64,000 nucleotides of DNA from Enchytraeus crypticus (Eukaryota; Annelida; Clitellata; Enchytraeida; Enchytraeidae): the NCBI GenBank assembly GCA_905160935.1, contig CAJHZI010000310.1:81001-145000 (forward strand), written 5' to 3'. The notes under the pieces are model-generated. The model had not been told where the DNA came from, did no database searches, and saw nothing but the letters and a program-made list of their open reading frames with translations. Below, one piece after another: positions 32,340 through 42,290 of this stretch (positions are counted from its first letter, which is position 1; every line of letters begins with the position of its first letter). The translations under genes were made by a program, and so were the position numbers.

Positions 32340-32445
32340 AAATGAATTAAAGATCCGTTTGTATGCGGACCTGAATTAAGAGAAAAACGGAAATAGAGAA
32401 TAGTGGAGGCGTTATATACCATGGACCTGCTTGTAGGCAGTGCAA
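32340..32445 (+). repeat. Family A 3' end
   Basis: TTAAAGATCCGTTTGTATGC, GGAGGCGTTATATACCATGG, terminus GTAGGCAGTGCAATAATATT running into (TA)n to 32503. Confidence 0.82.
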
Positions 32446-32510
<65 letters not shown>

Positions 32511-32518
32511 TACTGACT

Positions 32519-32690
32519 TGGCTGGAGCCAGTGGCGATGTCGGTAAGATACTCGACCGCCGATCAGTAGGTGCAGGGTTCAAATCCTCGGCTCCCCGTCA
32601 CTGACATCGCTTTCGAGTGAGGAAACTGACGTTTACCTTAGCTTAGCTTTACTTAACTTTTCAATGGATTGATTTATCGATATAAGAATT
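32519..32690 (+). repeat. S1 SINE plus flank, left arm of inverted duplication
   Basis: Complete S1 followed by TTACTTAACTTTTCAATGGA and TCGATATAAGAATTAG. The same SINE-plus-flank occurs in reverse at 32945-33118. Confidence 0.9.
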
Positions 32691-32944
32691 AGCTAGAACG
32701 TTGGATATACAATGCAGGAATGCCAGCATTGACTTGGCTGTGTATGAAGTCGACATATATTTCAATGAAGCCTCTCTTCTCTAGAGAGTCGTTATGTAGT
32801 TCAATGTATACAGCTCTCAGTCGTTGGGGACATTAAGATAAATATACGCTTGTCCCTGCTGACTTCTGCAATATATCCACCTCAATTGCTTCTCATCTAC
32901 TACTCAAATATCTTCTGTCGTAGGGAATATAAATATCATAAGGA

Positions 32945-33118
32945 ATTCTTATACCGATAATTCAATCCATTGAAAAGTTAAGTAAAGCTAAGCTAATGTT
33001 AACGTCAGTTTCTTCGCTCAAAAGCGATGTCAGTGACGGGCGAGCCTAGGGTTTCAACCCCGCACCTACTGATCCGCGGTCGAGTATATTACGGACTTCG
33101 CAACTGGCTTCAGCCAGT
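32945..33118 (-). repeat. S1 SINE plus flank, right arm of inverted duplication
   Basis: Reverse of 32519-32690, including non-SINE flank TCCATTGAAAAGTTAAGTAA. Sharing of flank shows duplication, not two insertions. Confidence 0.88.
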
Positions 33119-33209
33119 AATTGCGGTAATTGAGAGACGAATGGAAGAAAAAAGCTAAATGAAAACCAAGACTTGATATATTGGATTGAATTGAATTTAA
33201 TTATTTGAT

Positions 33210-33308
33210 AAGTAATTCGTATATTGCTATGAAGAGAAAGTCTGAGGATAGAAACATGTGAAGTTATATGACATGGACCTGCCAATAGGCAGTGCACTAA
33301 GAGAGAGA
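33210..33308 (+). repeat. Family A 3' end
   Basis: ATGACATGGACCTGCCAATA GGCAGTGCACTAAGAGAGAG in sequence. The stem is CTGCC/GGCAG with loop AATA. Confidence 0.82.
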
Positions 33309-33393
33309 TATCGTTTGTTGCTCTTCTTGGATTGATTCAATTAATTTAATAAAAATAAAGTACGCATTTATTTTTTATATATTTCCAATACGG

Positions 33394-33435
33394 AAAGGTT
33401 TAACGTTCGTTACCTCATACATGGATGATGTCAGG
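33394..33435 (-). repeat. S2 3' end
   Basis: AAAGGTTTAACGTTCGTTAC then CTCATACATGGATGATGTCA. Confidence 0.7.
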
Positions 33436-33471
33436 AGCGTCCCTCTCTTATTACAAATCACAAATCTATTC

Positions 33472-33535
33472 ATCATCATCATCATCATCCCTTAAAGCCC
33501 AGTTTAATCAGGGTCGGAATACGAATAAACTATTT
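33472..33535 (-). repeat. Family G 3' end with (CAT)n
   Basis: ATCATCATCATCATCATCCC then TTAAAGCCCAGTTTAATCAG GGTCGG; reverse of the copies at 3940 and 37172. Confidence 0.75.
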
Positions 33536-33589
33536 TCCATTAGTTTAAGTTTTTGTAGCATTTTCCGTAAATTCACAATTCTATTTATC

Positions 33590-33690
33590 GGTTTGAAAAC
33601 AAAAATGTTCTGAAAGAAAGAACATGGTAATTCTCCTTTACTCAATAAGGAGTAGAAGAGTTATTTATTTTAGGGGAGGCACGGAGCTGC
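33590..33690 (-). repeat. Repeat F, copy 2
   Basis: Reverse copy of 25000-25110 without the foldback insert. Contains the 8-bp hairpin AGAACATG/CATGTTCT. Confidence 0.85.
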
Positions 33691-33814
33691 TTTATCGTGG
33701 AAGTGTGTAAATGATGGAGACTCGGAAGTAATAAACAGGAGAGTTAATCGAGCGGTGAAATGACCGACCATATCTCAAGATGTTCGGCTTAACCACCGGT
33801 CATCTACAAGCCGT

Positions 33815-34225
33815 GCTTAAACTGTTTACTTTGTACCGAACAACTGCAGTACTAGCAGCTTAAACTGTTTACTTTGTACTGAACAACTACAGTACTAGCA
33901 GCTTAAACTGTTTACTATGTACTGAATAACTACAGTACTAGCAGCTTAAACTGTTTACTTTGTACTGAATAACTACAGTACTAGCAGCTTAAACTGTTTA
34001 CTTTGTACTGAATAACTACAGTACTAGCAGCTTAAACTGTCTACTTTATACTGAACAACTACAGTACTAGCAGCTTAAACTGTTTACTTTGTACTGAATA
34101 ACTGCAGTACTGGCAGCTTAAACTGTCTACTTTATACTGAACAACTACAGTACTAGCAGCTTAAACTGTTTACTTTGTACTGAACAACTACAATACTAGC
34201 AGCTTAAACAGTTTACTTTAAACAT
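33815..34225. repeat. 43-bp minisatellite, 9-10 copies
   Basis: Unit: CTTAAACTGTTTACTTTGTA, CTGAATAACTACAGTACTAG, CAG. Copies differ at a few sites (GAACAAC/GAATAAC; GTCTACTTTATA variant every few units). Confidence 0.97.
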
Positions 34226-34794
34226 GGTAATGATAACATGAACTACGAGGAATGCTAATATGAAACCAGCAGAAACTAAGTTTAAATATTTAGTTTAACG
34301 TCAGTTTTTGCATAAATTGAACTGTCAGGTACAGTTCTAAACATCAGAATTAAGTTGTTGAGTTAGAATACAGTTAATATAGCGCAATACTTGATATATC
34401 GTATGCCTATGAAGTAGGCGGTGCCAGGGAGAATTTGCTGGGCGGAGTCAGAATAACTGTAAAGCATAGGCTGGGAATAAAGTGGGCGGTACCAGGAGAA
34501 CCAGGTTTTACTGACCCAGTTTTATTGCAGAGATTTATTCCATTTTCGCGAAATCCATATCTCGTACTAATATAATACACGTAATACGTTTCCATGTAGT
34601 TTTCCATGCTTCCACTTCACATCGGCTTGTATGTCATCTCACACTGTGCAATGCCATGGATTACACTCACTCTATATTGTACTATAAGCATTCTAAGACC
34701 CAAGGCATATATTATGAACCTTTATCTGCTCTCATGTTTCTTGAAGCTACTGCAAGTTACCATACAATGAAGAGTATAGTTGTTCCAGGCTGTA
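34226..34794. other. Intronic spacer
   Basis: A GGCGGTGCCAGGGAGAA-like motif recurs at about 34420 and 34487. No gene recognised. Confidence 0.5.
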
Positions 34795-34942
34795 AAAATA
34801 CTGATAAAGCTAGTTAGTTAAAGTTAGTTTCAGTTTCGTAAATAGAAAGTGATGACAGTGACGGGTGAGCCCAGGATTTGAATCCCGTATATATTGATCC
34901 GCGGTCGAGCATCTTATCTTACCGGCATCACCACTGGCTCCA
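34795..34942 (-). repeat. S1 SINE
   Basis: AGTGATGACAGTGACGGGTG, GGATTTGAATCCC, GATCCGCGGTCGAGCATC, CACCACTGGCTCCAACC. Confidence 0.86.
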
Positions 34943-35340
34943 ACCGTTCAATGAGGTCTATTTACATGTAGTTAAAGCTCATTCGCAGAATAAGCTGGTT
35001 CAGCCATTCTAAAGTGTACATTATGTCGAAGCTAATTCTTCTGCTGATTATATGCAAGTTACAGCTACTTGAAGATAAACGAAGCAAAAGGTTAATGTTA
35101 GGTTTATCCTTTCATGATGGGATGAATGCGTTGATTTATGGAGTGATATTTATGTGAAATGTGCGTGAAATAGCACTTATGGCATGAATATGAAGTTTGA
35201 ATCTGCCGGTTAGCCGAATATCACTCAAATGCCCAATATGAGTTTAATGGAACCAGAAATTAAAAGAAAAGAAAGAAACGACTTCATACAAATCAACACG
35301 TTACGCAGACATCATTTGAATGAATCAAACATTTACTTCA
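34943..35340. other. Intronic spacer
   Basis: Unique. No exon recognised. Confidence 0.5.
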
Positions 35341-35344
35341 TGAC

Positions 35345-35348
35345 GATT

Positions 35349-35383
<35 letters not shown>

Positions 35384-35680
35384 AGAAAGAGAGAGAAAGA
35401 GAGAGAGTGACTGAGAAAGAGAGAGGAGAGAGGGAGACATTGAGAGAGAGAGAGAGATGGAGAGATGGCGAGAGAGAGAGAGAGAGAAAGACAGAGATAG
35501 AGACAGTGAGATAGATAGAGAGAGAGATGGAGAGAGAGAGAGAGAGAGATGGAGAGAGAGAGACAGAGACAGTGAGATAGACAGGTAGAGAGAGAGAGAG
35601 AGAGAGAGATAGAGAGAGGGAGAGAGAGATTAAAAATGAAGAAATAGAGAGAGACAGAGCCCGAGACAAAGACAGTGAGA
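35345..35680. repeat. (GA)n-rich tract
   Basis: About 335 bp of GA with GAGATGGAGA and ACAGAGACAG variants. Confidence 0.96.
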
Positions 35681-35699
35681 TCTATAGCTAGAGTTAGAT

Positions 35700-35704
<5 letters not shown>

Positions 35705-35777
<73 letters not shown>

Positions 35778-35800
35778 AGAGAGAGAGAGAGAGAGAGTAG
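35705..35800. repeat. (TA)n, (TG)n, (GA)n compound microsatellite
   Basis: Lies only about 28 bp from the splice donor of the glycosyltransferase exon. Confidence 0.97.
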
Positions 35801-35827
35801 CATATATTTCTAGTAATCTTTAGTTAC

Positions 35828-37041
35828 CTCATAAGCGGATCTAGATTCCTCACAATCATCACATCCAGATCCACATAAAGACCTCCAAACTCCTCCAACA
35901 CTTCCAGCCTCACTACATCGGACTGATGCTCCGGGACCAGAACGCTTCTGTTGTGAATGGACATGGGAGGATCGCGTGGAATCAGCAGTAGATGAGCGAT
36001 GGACTGCCTGGAGAACACCCACCAGCGCCCCGTGGGGGCACTGGAGTGCCAGAAGAAAATCTTGGTTGGACGGAAGTACTTCTGGATGCCGAGAAGACAC
36101 AGGAAGTGATGGAATCTGAACTGAGTATCCGGTGGATAGAACCACGTGATGTGGACAATCCTGGGAATAGCTGTGAAGTCAGAGGTGTTTGATGATGACG
36201 TAGGGTCGAATGAGATTTCGTCGTTCAGGACAATATCGAGTACTCTCTGAGGTTTAGTGTTAGGATGTGTCTGGTTTGACTCTATTTCACTGTAGGTCAG
36301 AGGTGAAGCTTCACTGATGTGCTGTGGTTTACTTTGACTCTGATTTTTCAAATTTCGCTTAATAATGTTTGAGAAATTAGCAACGAGGTTTGGAAATTTA
36401 GTTTTTAGAGGTTTAGTGTTATCAACAGTAGCATTTAACATTTTCAATTGTTTTATTTGTATTTCTTTAAATTTGTTGACATTTTCGGCAACGGAATTGT
36501 TTAAATTAGACTTCAAGGTCTTGAAATACTCTACAGATTTACTGTTAGGGTTATATCCCTGATTCCTTATTCCATGTTTCTCTGCAAATCCTGTCAATGG
36601 AAAGCTGGAATGATGCATTGACTCTCTGCCACTCTTTATAACATCTTCTGCAATCCTGCTCACGATCGAACTGAGATCAATTCTCTCTTTAGCCCGGAGC
36701 GAATGCAGAACTTGTCCATACTTCGAAATAACATTTCTCCGCTTAGTTTCCACTGATTCCAGTTTTCCACTTCCTCGCTTGAACTTTATTCTCGTAAAAC
36801 TGGAATAATTTACCAATGCGCTATCCGGAGCAATCCTATGTCCAACCACAACATACTCCAACCTATCCTCTAAAGATATTCCAGTCGCTTCTTCTTCTTT
36901 AACTAGAGGCGTGCTATAATTGGACGTCAGTATGGAGAGCATTAGCTCCCAGACAATTAGAACGAATGTAACGCATAATATCGTTCTAACGAGACTACGA
37001 ATTCCTCGTCTCCTACCCATGATCAATCCATTCTCTTTCAT
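35828..37041 (-). CDS. Type II membrane glycosyltransferase, first coding exon
   Basis: The frame starts at ATG 37041 (a second ATG lies seven codons on, before GRRRG). It encodes a short basic cytosolic tail and a single hydrophobic anchor at about residues 17-39 (SLVRTILCVTFVLIVWELML region). Next comes a lysine- and asparagine-rich stem of about 240 residues with several N-x-S/T sites, then the catalytic lobe. The lobe opens IPRIVHITWFYP and reaches EEFGGLYVDLDVMIVRNLDP, the DxD sugar-nucleotide motif of Gly_transf_sug (GT32-like) enzymes. These transfer a sugar from an activated donor in the Golgi lumen; the sugar and acceptor cannot be told here. The exon ends ATGAG before donor GTAACT, and an apparent stop two bases later is intronic. 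With the exon at 25719-26139 the protein is about 544 residues. A 5' UTR exon was not located. Confidence 0.9.
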
Positions 37042-37171
37042 CCACCTTTAATTCTACTTACAATTAACATATCATACTTTATATCTTTATAACTGATTTA
37101 TAAATTAGGATTAATATAATAGAGCGCCTAGACTTCAGAATTGCTAAAAATATTAAACGAATGGAGAAATT
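37042..37171. other. 5' flank of glycosyltransferase gene
   Basis: AT-rich. No TATA or CpG-type promoter is obvious, and the transcription start may lie further away behind an intron. Confidence 0.4.
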
Positions 37172-37278
37172 TATAAAGTCTCTTCGTATCCCGACCCAGG
37201 TTAAACTGGGATTTAAGGGAAGAAGAAGAAGAAGAAGAAGAAGAATAATAAGAAGAAGAAGATGATGATGATGACGAA

Positions 37279-37314
<36 letters not shown>

Positions 37315-37330
37315 GATGATGGTGATTAAT
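37172..37330 (+). repeat. Family G 3' end with (GAA/GAT)n tail
   Basis: TCTTCGTATCCCGACCCAGG and TTAAACTGGGATTTAAGGGA, then GAAGAAGAA and GATGATGAT runs. CCCAG/CTGGG forms a hairpin just before the tail. Confidence 0.82.
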
Positions 37331-37454
37331 ATGTTAATTCCGTAGGCCTACTTAAAATTGACTAGTTTATAAAAATTAAAATAAGATGGGTATTCCTTTT
37401 TTAATTGTCCAAAATTTGGAACAGTGATATAGAAAGGTATTCAAATATAAGTAC

Positions 37455-37860
37455 TCTTCTTCTATTTTGCATGAGGAAACAAGTAAGCTTGGTGAAGGCC
37501 GCAACTGTGCGTAGTGTATTGGTGGGGGATTTAGCGCACTCAGTTAAGCTGCGCGTCAGTTGAACGAAGTAAAGCCACGCTGCACACGGTTAGTAAATTG
37601 TGGGCGACCACTTTGGAAGACCGCGTGTAGACAGCTTTGAAAGTAAAATGTCCCCAGTGTGTTGGAGGTTATTCTTAAATCCGCGCCGGCTGCTATTGAA
37701 GCGCCAACAAAAGGCAACGATTACCAATAACCATGGAAAGGAATGGAGGAAATAACGAAAACTACAAAAACAGAAACTTAAGAAAGGAAAACATTGTAAA
37801 TACATGCGGTATGTCATGTGTGTAACTATACGGGATAAAAATTGTAAATAAAGTGCACGA
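37455..37860 (+). repeat. Dispersed repeat C, copy 1
   Basis: Shared with 58870-59215: GACAGCTTTGAA, TGTTGGA, TTATTCTTAAAT, AAGCGCCAA, AATAACGAAAACTA-like, GCGGTATGTC, GTGTAACTATACG. Short frames only, no recognised protein. Confidence 0.78.
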
Positions 37861-37939
37861 CTGAGTGAATCGCTGTAGGTTTGAGATTGAATCCAGGTTT
37901 AGCGACCGTATTATTGGCGTAGTTAATACCATTAGCATT

Positions 37940-38565
37940 ACTGCTCTGCATGTATTTGCATAATGAGCATTACTTTTAGCATAATTATCATAATTAGCAT
38001 TACTTTTAGCATAATTATCATAATTAGCATTACTATTAGCATAATTAGCATTACTATTAGCATAATTATCATAATTAGCATTACTATTAGCATAATTATC
38101 ATAATTAGCATTACTATTAGCATAATTAGCATTACTATTAGCATAATTATCATAATTAGCATTACTATTAGCATAATTATCATAATTAGCATTACTATTA
38201 GCATAATTATCATAATTAGCATTACTATTAGCATAATTATCATAATTAGCATTACTATTAGCATAATTATCATAATTAGCATTACTATTAGCATAATTAG
38301 CATTACTATTAGCATAATTATCATAATTAGCATTACTATTAGCATAATTATCATAATTAGCATTACTATTAGCATAATTATCATAATTAGCATTACTATT
38401 AGCATAATTATCATAATTAGCATTACTATTAGCATAATTATCATAATTAGCATTACTATTAGCATAATTATCATAATTAGCATTACTATTATCATAATTA
38501 GCATTACTATTAGCATAATTAGCATTACTATTAGCATAATTAGCATTACTATTAGCATAAGTATA
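37940..38565. repeat. 30/21-bp minisatellite
   Basis: Unit TAGCATAATTATCATAATTA plus GCATTACTAT (30 bp), with interspersed 21-bp short forms. About 22 units. Asn/Tyr- and Ile-rich frames on both strands are repeat translations. Confidence 0.97.
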
Positions 38566-38689
38566 ATCATTAACATTACTGTTATACATGTTTTATCAGA
38601 GTTAACATTACTATTTCCACATATATATGCATTATAATTAGAATTATTGTTAACATAAATATTATTCACGTAGCTAATAGTAATGCCGC

Positions 38690-38870
38690 GCTAATAGTAT
38701 TCCCAGCCGCGCTGATCTGAGAGTAAAATATCTGACATTCACTGGACTGGCTACAGGGAAAATGGACTAGATTTCCTAATGGATATAACATGTGGTATTA
38801 AAAGTGAGAGATATCAACATAGTTGATCATTTCACTATAATGTGTGTTATTATTATTATTAATATTAGCA
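38690..38870 (+). repeat. S3 SINE, 5'-truncated
   Basis: ATTCCCAGCCGCGCTGATCT, CATTCACTGGACTGGCTACA, AGTTGATCATTTCACTATAA and (ATT)n tail. Confidence 0.87.
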
Positions 38871-39104
38871 TAAATAGCATCATTGTCGTTATTATTAGCA
38901 GGCCAATATATACTTGTATTTATTTTAATGTTACTATTTCATTGATAACATTATAATTATTAATTATAATATAAAAACTTACATCATTTGTATGCTACAG
39001 GAGTAAAATTACGATGAAATTGTCATTCAGGATGATAACTAGCACTTTTATTGTTACATTTTTAACATGTAAGCAGCTTATATTCAATTAATATCCATGA
39101 TACC

Positions 39105-39178
39105 AGTTCTGTGGGTGTCCGAGATTTTACGCTCTGATCAGCTCTACCTGGAATCGATCCCAGGACCTCAGGAACATA
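39105..39178 (-). repeat. S3 SINE fragment
   Basis: CCGAGATTTTACGCTCTGAT and AATCGATCCCAGG. Confidence 0.6.
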
Positions 39179-39331
39179 TTTTTATTTTATTTTATTTTTA
39201 AATATATGAACGTGATCTAATGCTCTGTACCGCTTAATATCCGTAACTTTCATGTAATTAAAATGACCCGCAGTAAGAATAGAAATATATCCACAGTAAT
39301 CTATTTCTTATCGTATATTTTCGCAAATGGG

Positions 39332-39458
39332 TTGGAGCCAGTGGCTAAGTAGGTAAGTTACTCGACCGCGGATCAGCATGTGCGGGGTTCAAATCCTGGG
39401 CTAGCCCGTCACTGACATTGCTTTCGAATGAGGAAACTGACGTTACCATTAGCTTTTA
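39332..39458 (+). repeat. S1 SINE
   Basis: TGGAGCCAGTGGCTAAGTAG, TCGACCGCGGATCAGCATGT, GGGGTTCAAATCC, GAGGAAACTGACGTTACCAT. Confidence 0.88.
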
Positions 39459-39612
39459 ATTAACTGACATAACCTTAATGTACACGTAACACGTAGAATG
39501 AAACAAGAGTACGCCTATTGCAATGCAGCAGAGTTCTATAGAAGTGAATCATTACGACTGGACTGATTGTAGAGCTCTCACGCGAAGTCGCGGATAGATG
39601 GTCAATAATTTG

Positions 39613-39825
39613 GACAGAACAATTTGCATTTTCGCGGGCTCTTGTTTTGAGTCACTTTTTGTTCTTTGAAGTTTTACAACATTTTATTAGTTTCTTAGGA
39701 ATATGTTTACCTTTAGGGTAAATGGTAGGGGTTAGGGATAAGGATAGTTTAAAAAGTTACATAAAAATTTAAAAAATCCCGCGGTGTTGTAAACAAGAGC
39801 CGGCGACGATGCAAATAATTCTGTC
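39613..39825. mobile_element. MITE-like element with 34-bp terminal inverted repeats
   Basis: Left terminus 39613-39646 (GACAGAA...GGCTCTTGTT) matches the reverse complement of 39792-39825 with five mismatches. Weaker complementarity extends about 30 bp further out on each side. The 145-bp interior has TTAGGG-like sequence and no ORF. No clear target-site duplication was found. A non-autonomous DNA transposon is the best reading. Confidence 0.65.
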
Positions 39826-39965
39826 TAAATAAGTGACTCACGAACCGCAAGTCACACGCAAGTCCCACAATGGCTACATGGATATCAGCTAGCACTGATC
39901 AGTCTGTACTCTACTGATCTACACTACACACTTCTCTCTCTGTGTGTGTAGAATGTCTCAATAAA

Positions 39966-40102
39966 AAGCTAATGAAGCCAATGTTAACGTCAGTTTCCTC
40001 ACTCATAAGCGATATTAGTGACGGGGGAGCCCAATATTTGAACCCCGCATATACTGATCCGCGGTCGAGTATCTTATTGACATCGCCACTGGCTCCAGCC
40101 TA
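39966..40102 (-). repeat. S1 SINE
   Basis: AATGTTAACGTCAGTTTCCT, TTTGAACCCCGCATATAC, GATCCGCGGTCGAGTATC, CGCCACTGGCTCCAGCC. Directly abuts the S3 copy that follows. Confidence 0.88.
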
Positions 40103-40352
40103 TCGATAGCGCAGTGGTTAGAGGTGTAGACAACGTCATGAAGTTTTAAATGACACACTCTGAGATGAATTGAACCCTCGTGGGTTCGAATCCCAGCCGC
40201 GCTGATCTGAGAGTAAAATCTCGGACATTCACTGGACTGGTTATACGGAAAATGGTCTGATCAGTCTAAATGTTTAAACATGTGATATTAAAAGTGATAA
40301 ATGTCAACATGGTTGATCATTTCACTATAATGCGTGTTATTATTGTTGTTAT
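40103..40352 (+). repeat. S3 tRNA-derived SINE, best copy
   Basis: A box TAGCGCAGTGGTTAGAGG at 40107 and B box GGTTCGAATCC at 40183. The 76-nt spacing is about 30 nt longer than in a plain tRNA. Body CGGACATTCACTGGACTGG, end GTTGATCATTTCACTATAAT plus ATT/GTT tail. Confidence 0.92.
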
Positions 40353-40680
40353 TAACACCGACAGATTAATATGGGCAAGAACATCACTGACACCATCAAC
40401 AGGGTTTTCCCAAATCTCTAAATGCTCCATTGCCAGGCTTTCAGGTCAAACTGGACATGTCTCGTGTAATATCACCTATCACTTTTCAAGAAGCTAAATC
40501 ATTATATTAAAATAATAATTAAATATTAAAATATTGAGTGTTTATTGAGGCAAAATATAATGCACATTTTGGTTATATTATATTCATCTATTACATGAAA
40601 TCTGACATACCGCAGAAAACGTACACACACACAAATGGCAATATAGAAAGTAATAAACACAAGCAGACACTGTTTAAAAA
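40353..40680. other. Spacer / possible LINE 3' UTR
   Basis: AT-rich sequence downstream (minus sense) of the LINE stop at 40683. Confidence 0.45.
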
Positions 40681-40682
40681 AC

Positions 40683-41645
40683 TTAATAAGAGTCTTTATA
40701 TAGCATTCTAATTATGAAGTTCTTATCCATCAAAGGTGTGCGCTTAGATGGTAAAGAGAGAGGGTAAGCCCTCTCCCTGAGCTTAAAGTTAACATTATCT
40801 TTAAGCGGCGGAAGAAGCCGGTGCAGGACATGCTGTTTGTTACTGATGATAACGTTAAACAATTCCTCATCTGCATCGGCAGCGATATCCGCAAAAGATC
40901 GTACTCCATCATAGAAGTTACATCTTGTAGCCTTCCTGAGGAAGGCTTCAAGGCGTTCACTCTCGGAGGAAGCAACCTAACCCCACCAAAATTGCGATGC
41001 ATATGTTAACTTGAAGAGTACAATAGATTTAAAGACAGTGACAATTACGTCAGAATTAAGACCTTTTGATTTTAGAGTGCGAATGGCAAAAAGATTAGAA
41101 GAGCAACTGCTAATTATATCATTCACGTGGACAGAAAAGAGAAGTTGGATTGCAGTGTAACACCTAAGCACTTCAAAGTGTTGACTCTGACAATTCCATC
41201 TAGGAGCGGTGGCACAGAACTTGCTAGAAATCTAGATCGCGGAGGATGGAAAAGAAGTTCACGGGATTTCGACTTATTCAACTGTAGATTGTTCTTACTG
41301 GACCACAAGTCAATGTTAGCAAGTTCATCGTCAGTGGTATAAAGATACTGAGAAGGGATAATGAGGTATGTATCATCAGCGAACTTAATAATGTCATTAT
41401 AAGAGTGGATAGGTCTTAAATCCGAAGCAGTAATGGAATATGAAGCGGGACCAATAGCTGAACCTTGTACAACACTGGCTGAAATATTTGCAGTAGAGGA
41501 TACATTGTCATCACATTTAGTGCAATGTTGACAGCCAGTAAAGAAACTAACAAGCCAATTATGGATGCAAGATGGTATGTCCAGATCAGCAAACTTTTCA
41601 ATAACAGTTGAATGTCTGAGCCGATGGTGACGGCTTTAGTTTAAA
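40683..41645 (-). pseudogene. LINE reverse transcriptase with FADD palm, 5'-truncated
   Basis: The minus-strand frame opens after a TAA near 41640 and runs through VIEKFADLDIPSCIHNWLVS, SASVVQGSAIGPASYS, the catalytic IIKFADDTYLIIPS and NIDLWSSKNNLQLNKSKS. It then reaches LKCLGVTLQSNFSF before a stop at 41123. The homology continues in a second frame (SVHVNDIISSCSSNLFAIRT, KLTYASQFWWG), then a third (AFLRKATRCNFYDGVRSFAD, HVLHRLLPPL, NFIIRMLYKDSY) to TAA at 40683. So only two frameshifts break a palm-to-C-terminus segment of a CR1/L2/Jockey-group RT. The N-terminal RT and the endonuclease are missing. It cannot move on its own. Confidence 0.9.
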
Positions 41646-41699
41646 TTACAGTAGAATTCACTAGCAAAGATGAATTTAGCTCCAATTTCCTTCACTGTA

Positions 41700-42238
41700 A
41701 AATGTTCACTGTACAATGTTCATTGTACAATGTTCATTGTACAATGAACATTAAACAGTGTTCATTGTACAATGTTCATTACACAGTGTTCATTATACAG
41801 TGTTCATTACACAGTGTTCATTATACAGTGTTCATTACACAGTGTTCATTATACAGTGTTCATTACACAGTGTTCATTATACAGTGTTCATTGTACAGTG
41901 TTCATTGTACAGTGTACATTATACAGTGTTCATTACACAGTGTTCATTATACAGTGTTCATTACACAGTGTTCATTATACAGTGTTCATTGTACAGTGTT
42001 CATTGTACAGTGTACATTATACAATGTTCATTACACAGTGTTCATTATACAGTGTTCATTATACAGTATTCATTGTACAGTGTTCATTGTACAGTGTTCA
42101 TTGTACAGTGTTCATTATACAGTGTTCATTATACAGTATTCATTGTACAGTGTTCATTGTACAGTGTTCATTGTACAGTGTTCATTATACAGTGTTCATT
42201 ATACAATGTTCATTGTTCAGTGTTCATTGTACAGTGTT
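41700..42238. repeat. 14-bp minisatellite, about 38 copies
   Basis: Unit TTCATT(G/A)TACAGTG. All plus frames stay open because the period is not a multiple of three and lacks stops. The left edge contains a 20-bp perfect palindrome centred on TTGTACAA. Confidence 0.97.
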
Positions 42239-42290
42239 CGTAATAATAATATTAATGATAATAATAATAATAATAATAATAATAATAGGA
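42239..42290. repeat. (TAA)n tract, left flank of LINE insertion
   Basis: ATAATAATA run up to the truncation point of the element that follows. Confidence 0.93.

Larger units (their letters stand above)
26140..35827 (-). other. Intron of the glycosyltransferase gene (~9.7 kb)
   Basis: Donor GTAACT at 35827 follows ATGAG, and acceptor CACAG ends at 26140. The in-frame TAA inside the donor shows why the two exons look like unrelated open frames. The intron is a dense deposit of A, B, S1, E, F and G repeats, foldbacks and microsatellites, listed separately. I see no nested gene. Confidence 0.8.

Noticed and set aside
36365..36562. Plus-strand frame inside the glycosyltransferase exon
   Set aside because: Antisense shadow of the real coding frame. 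The same applies to 35992-36192 and the alternative minus frame 35810-36145.
37762..38669. Asn/Tyr-repeat protein of 275 residues
   Set aside because: Every frame of the 30-bp satellite is open in both directions; start and stop lie in unrelated flanks.
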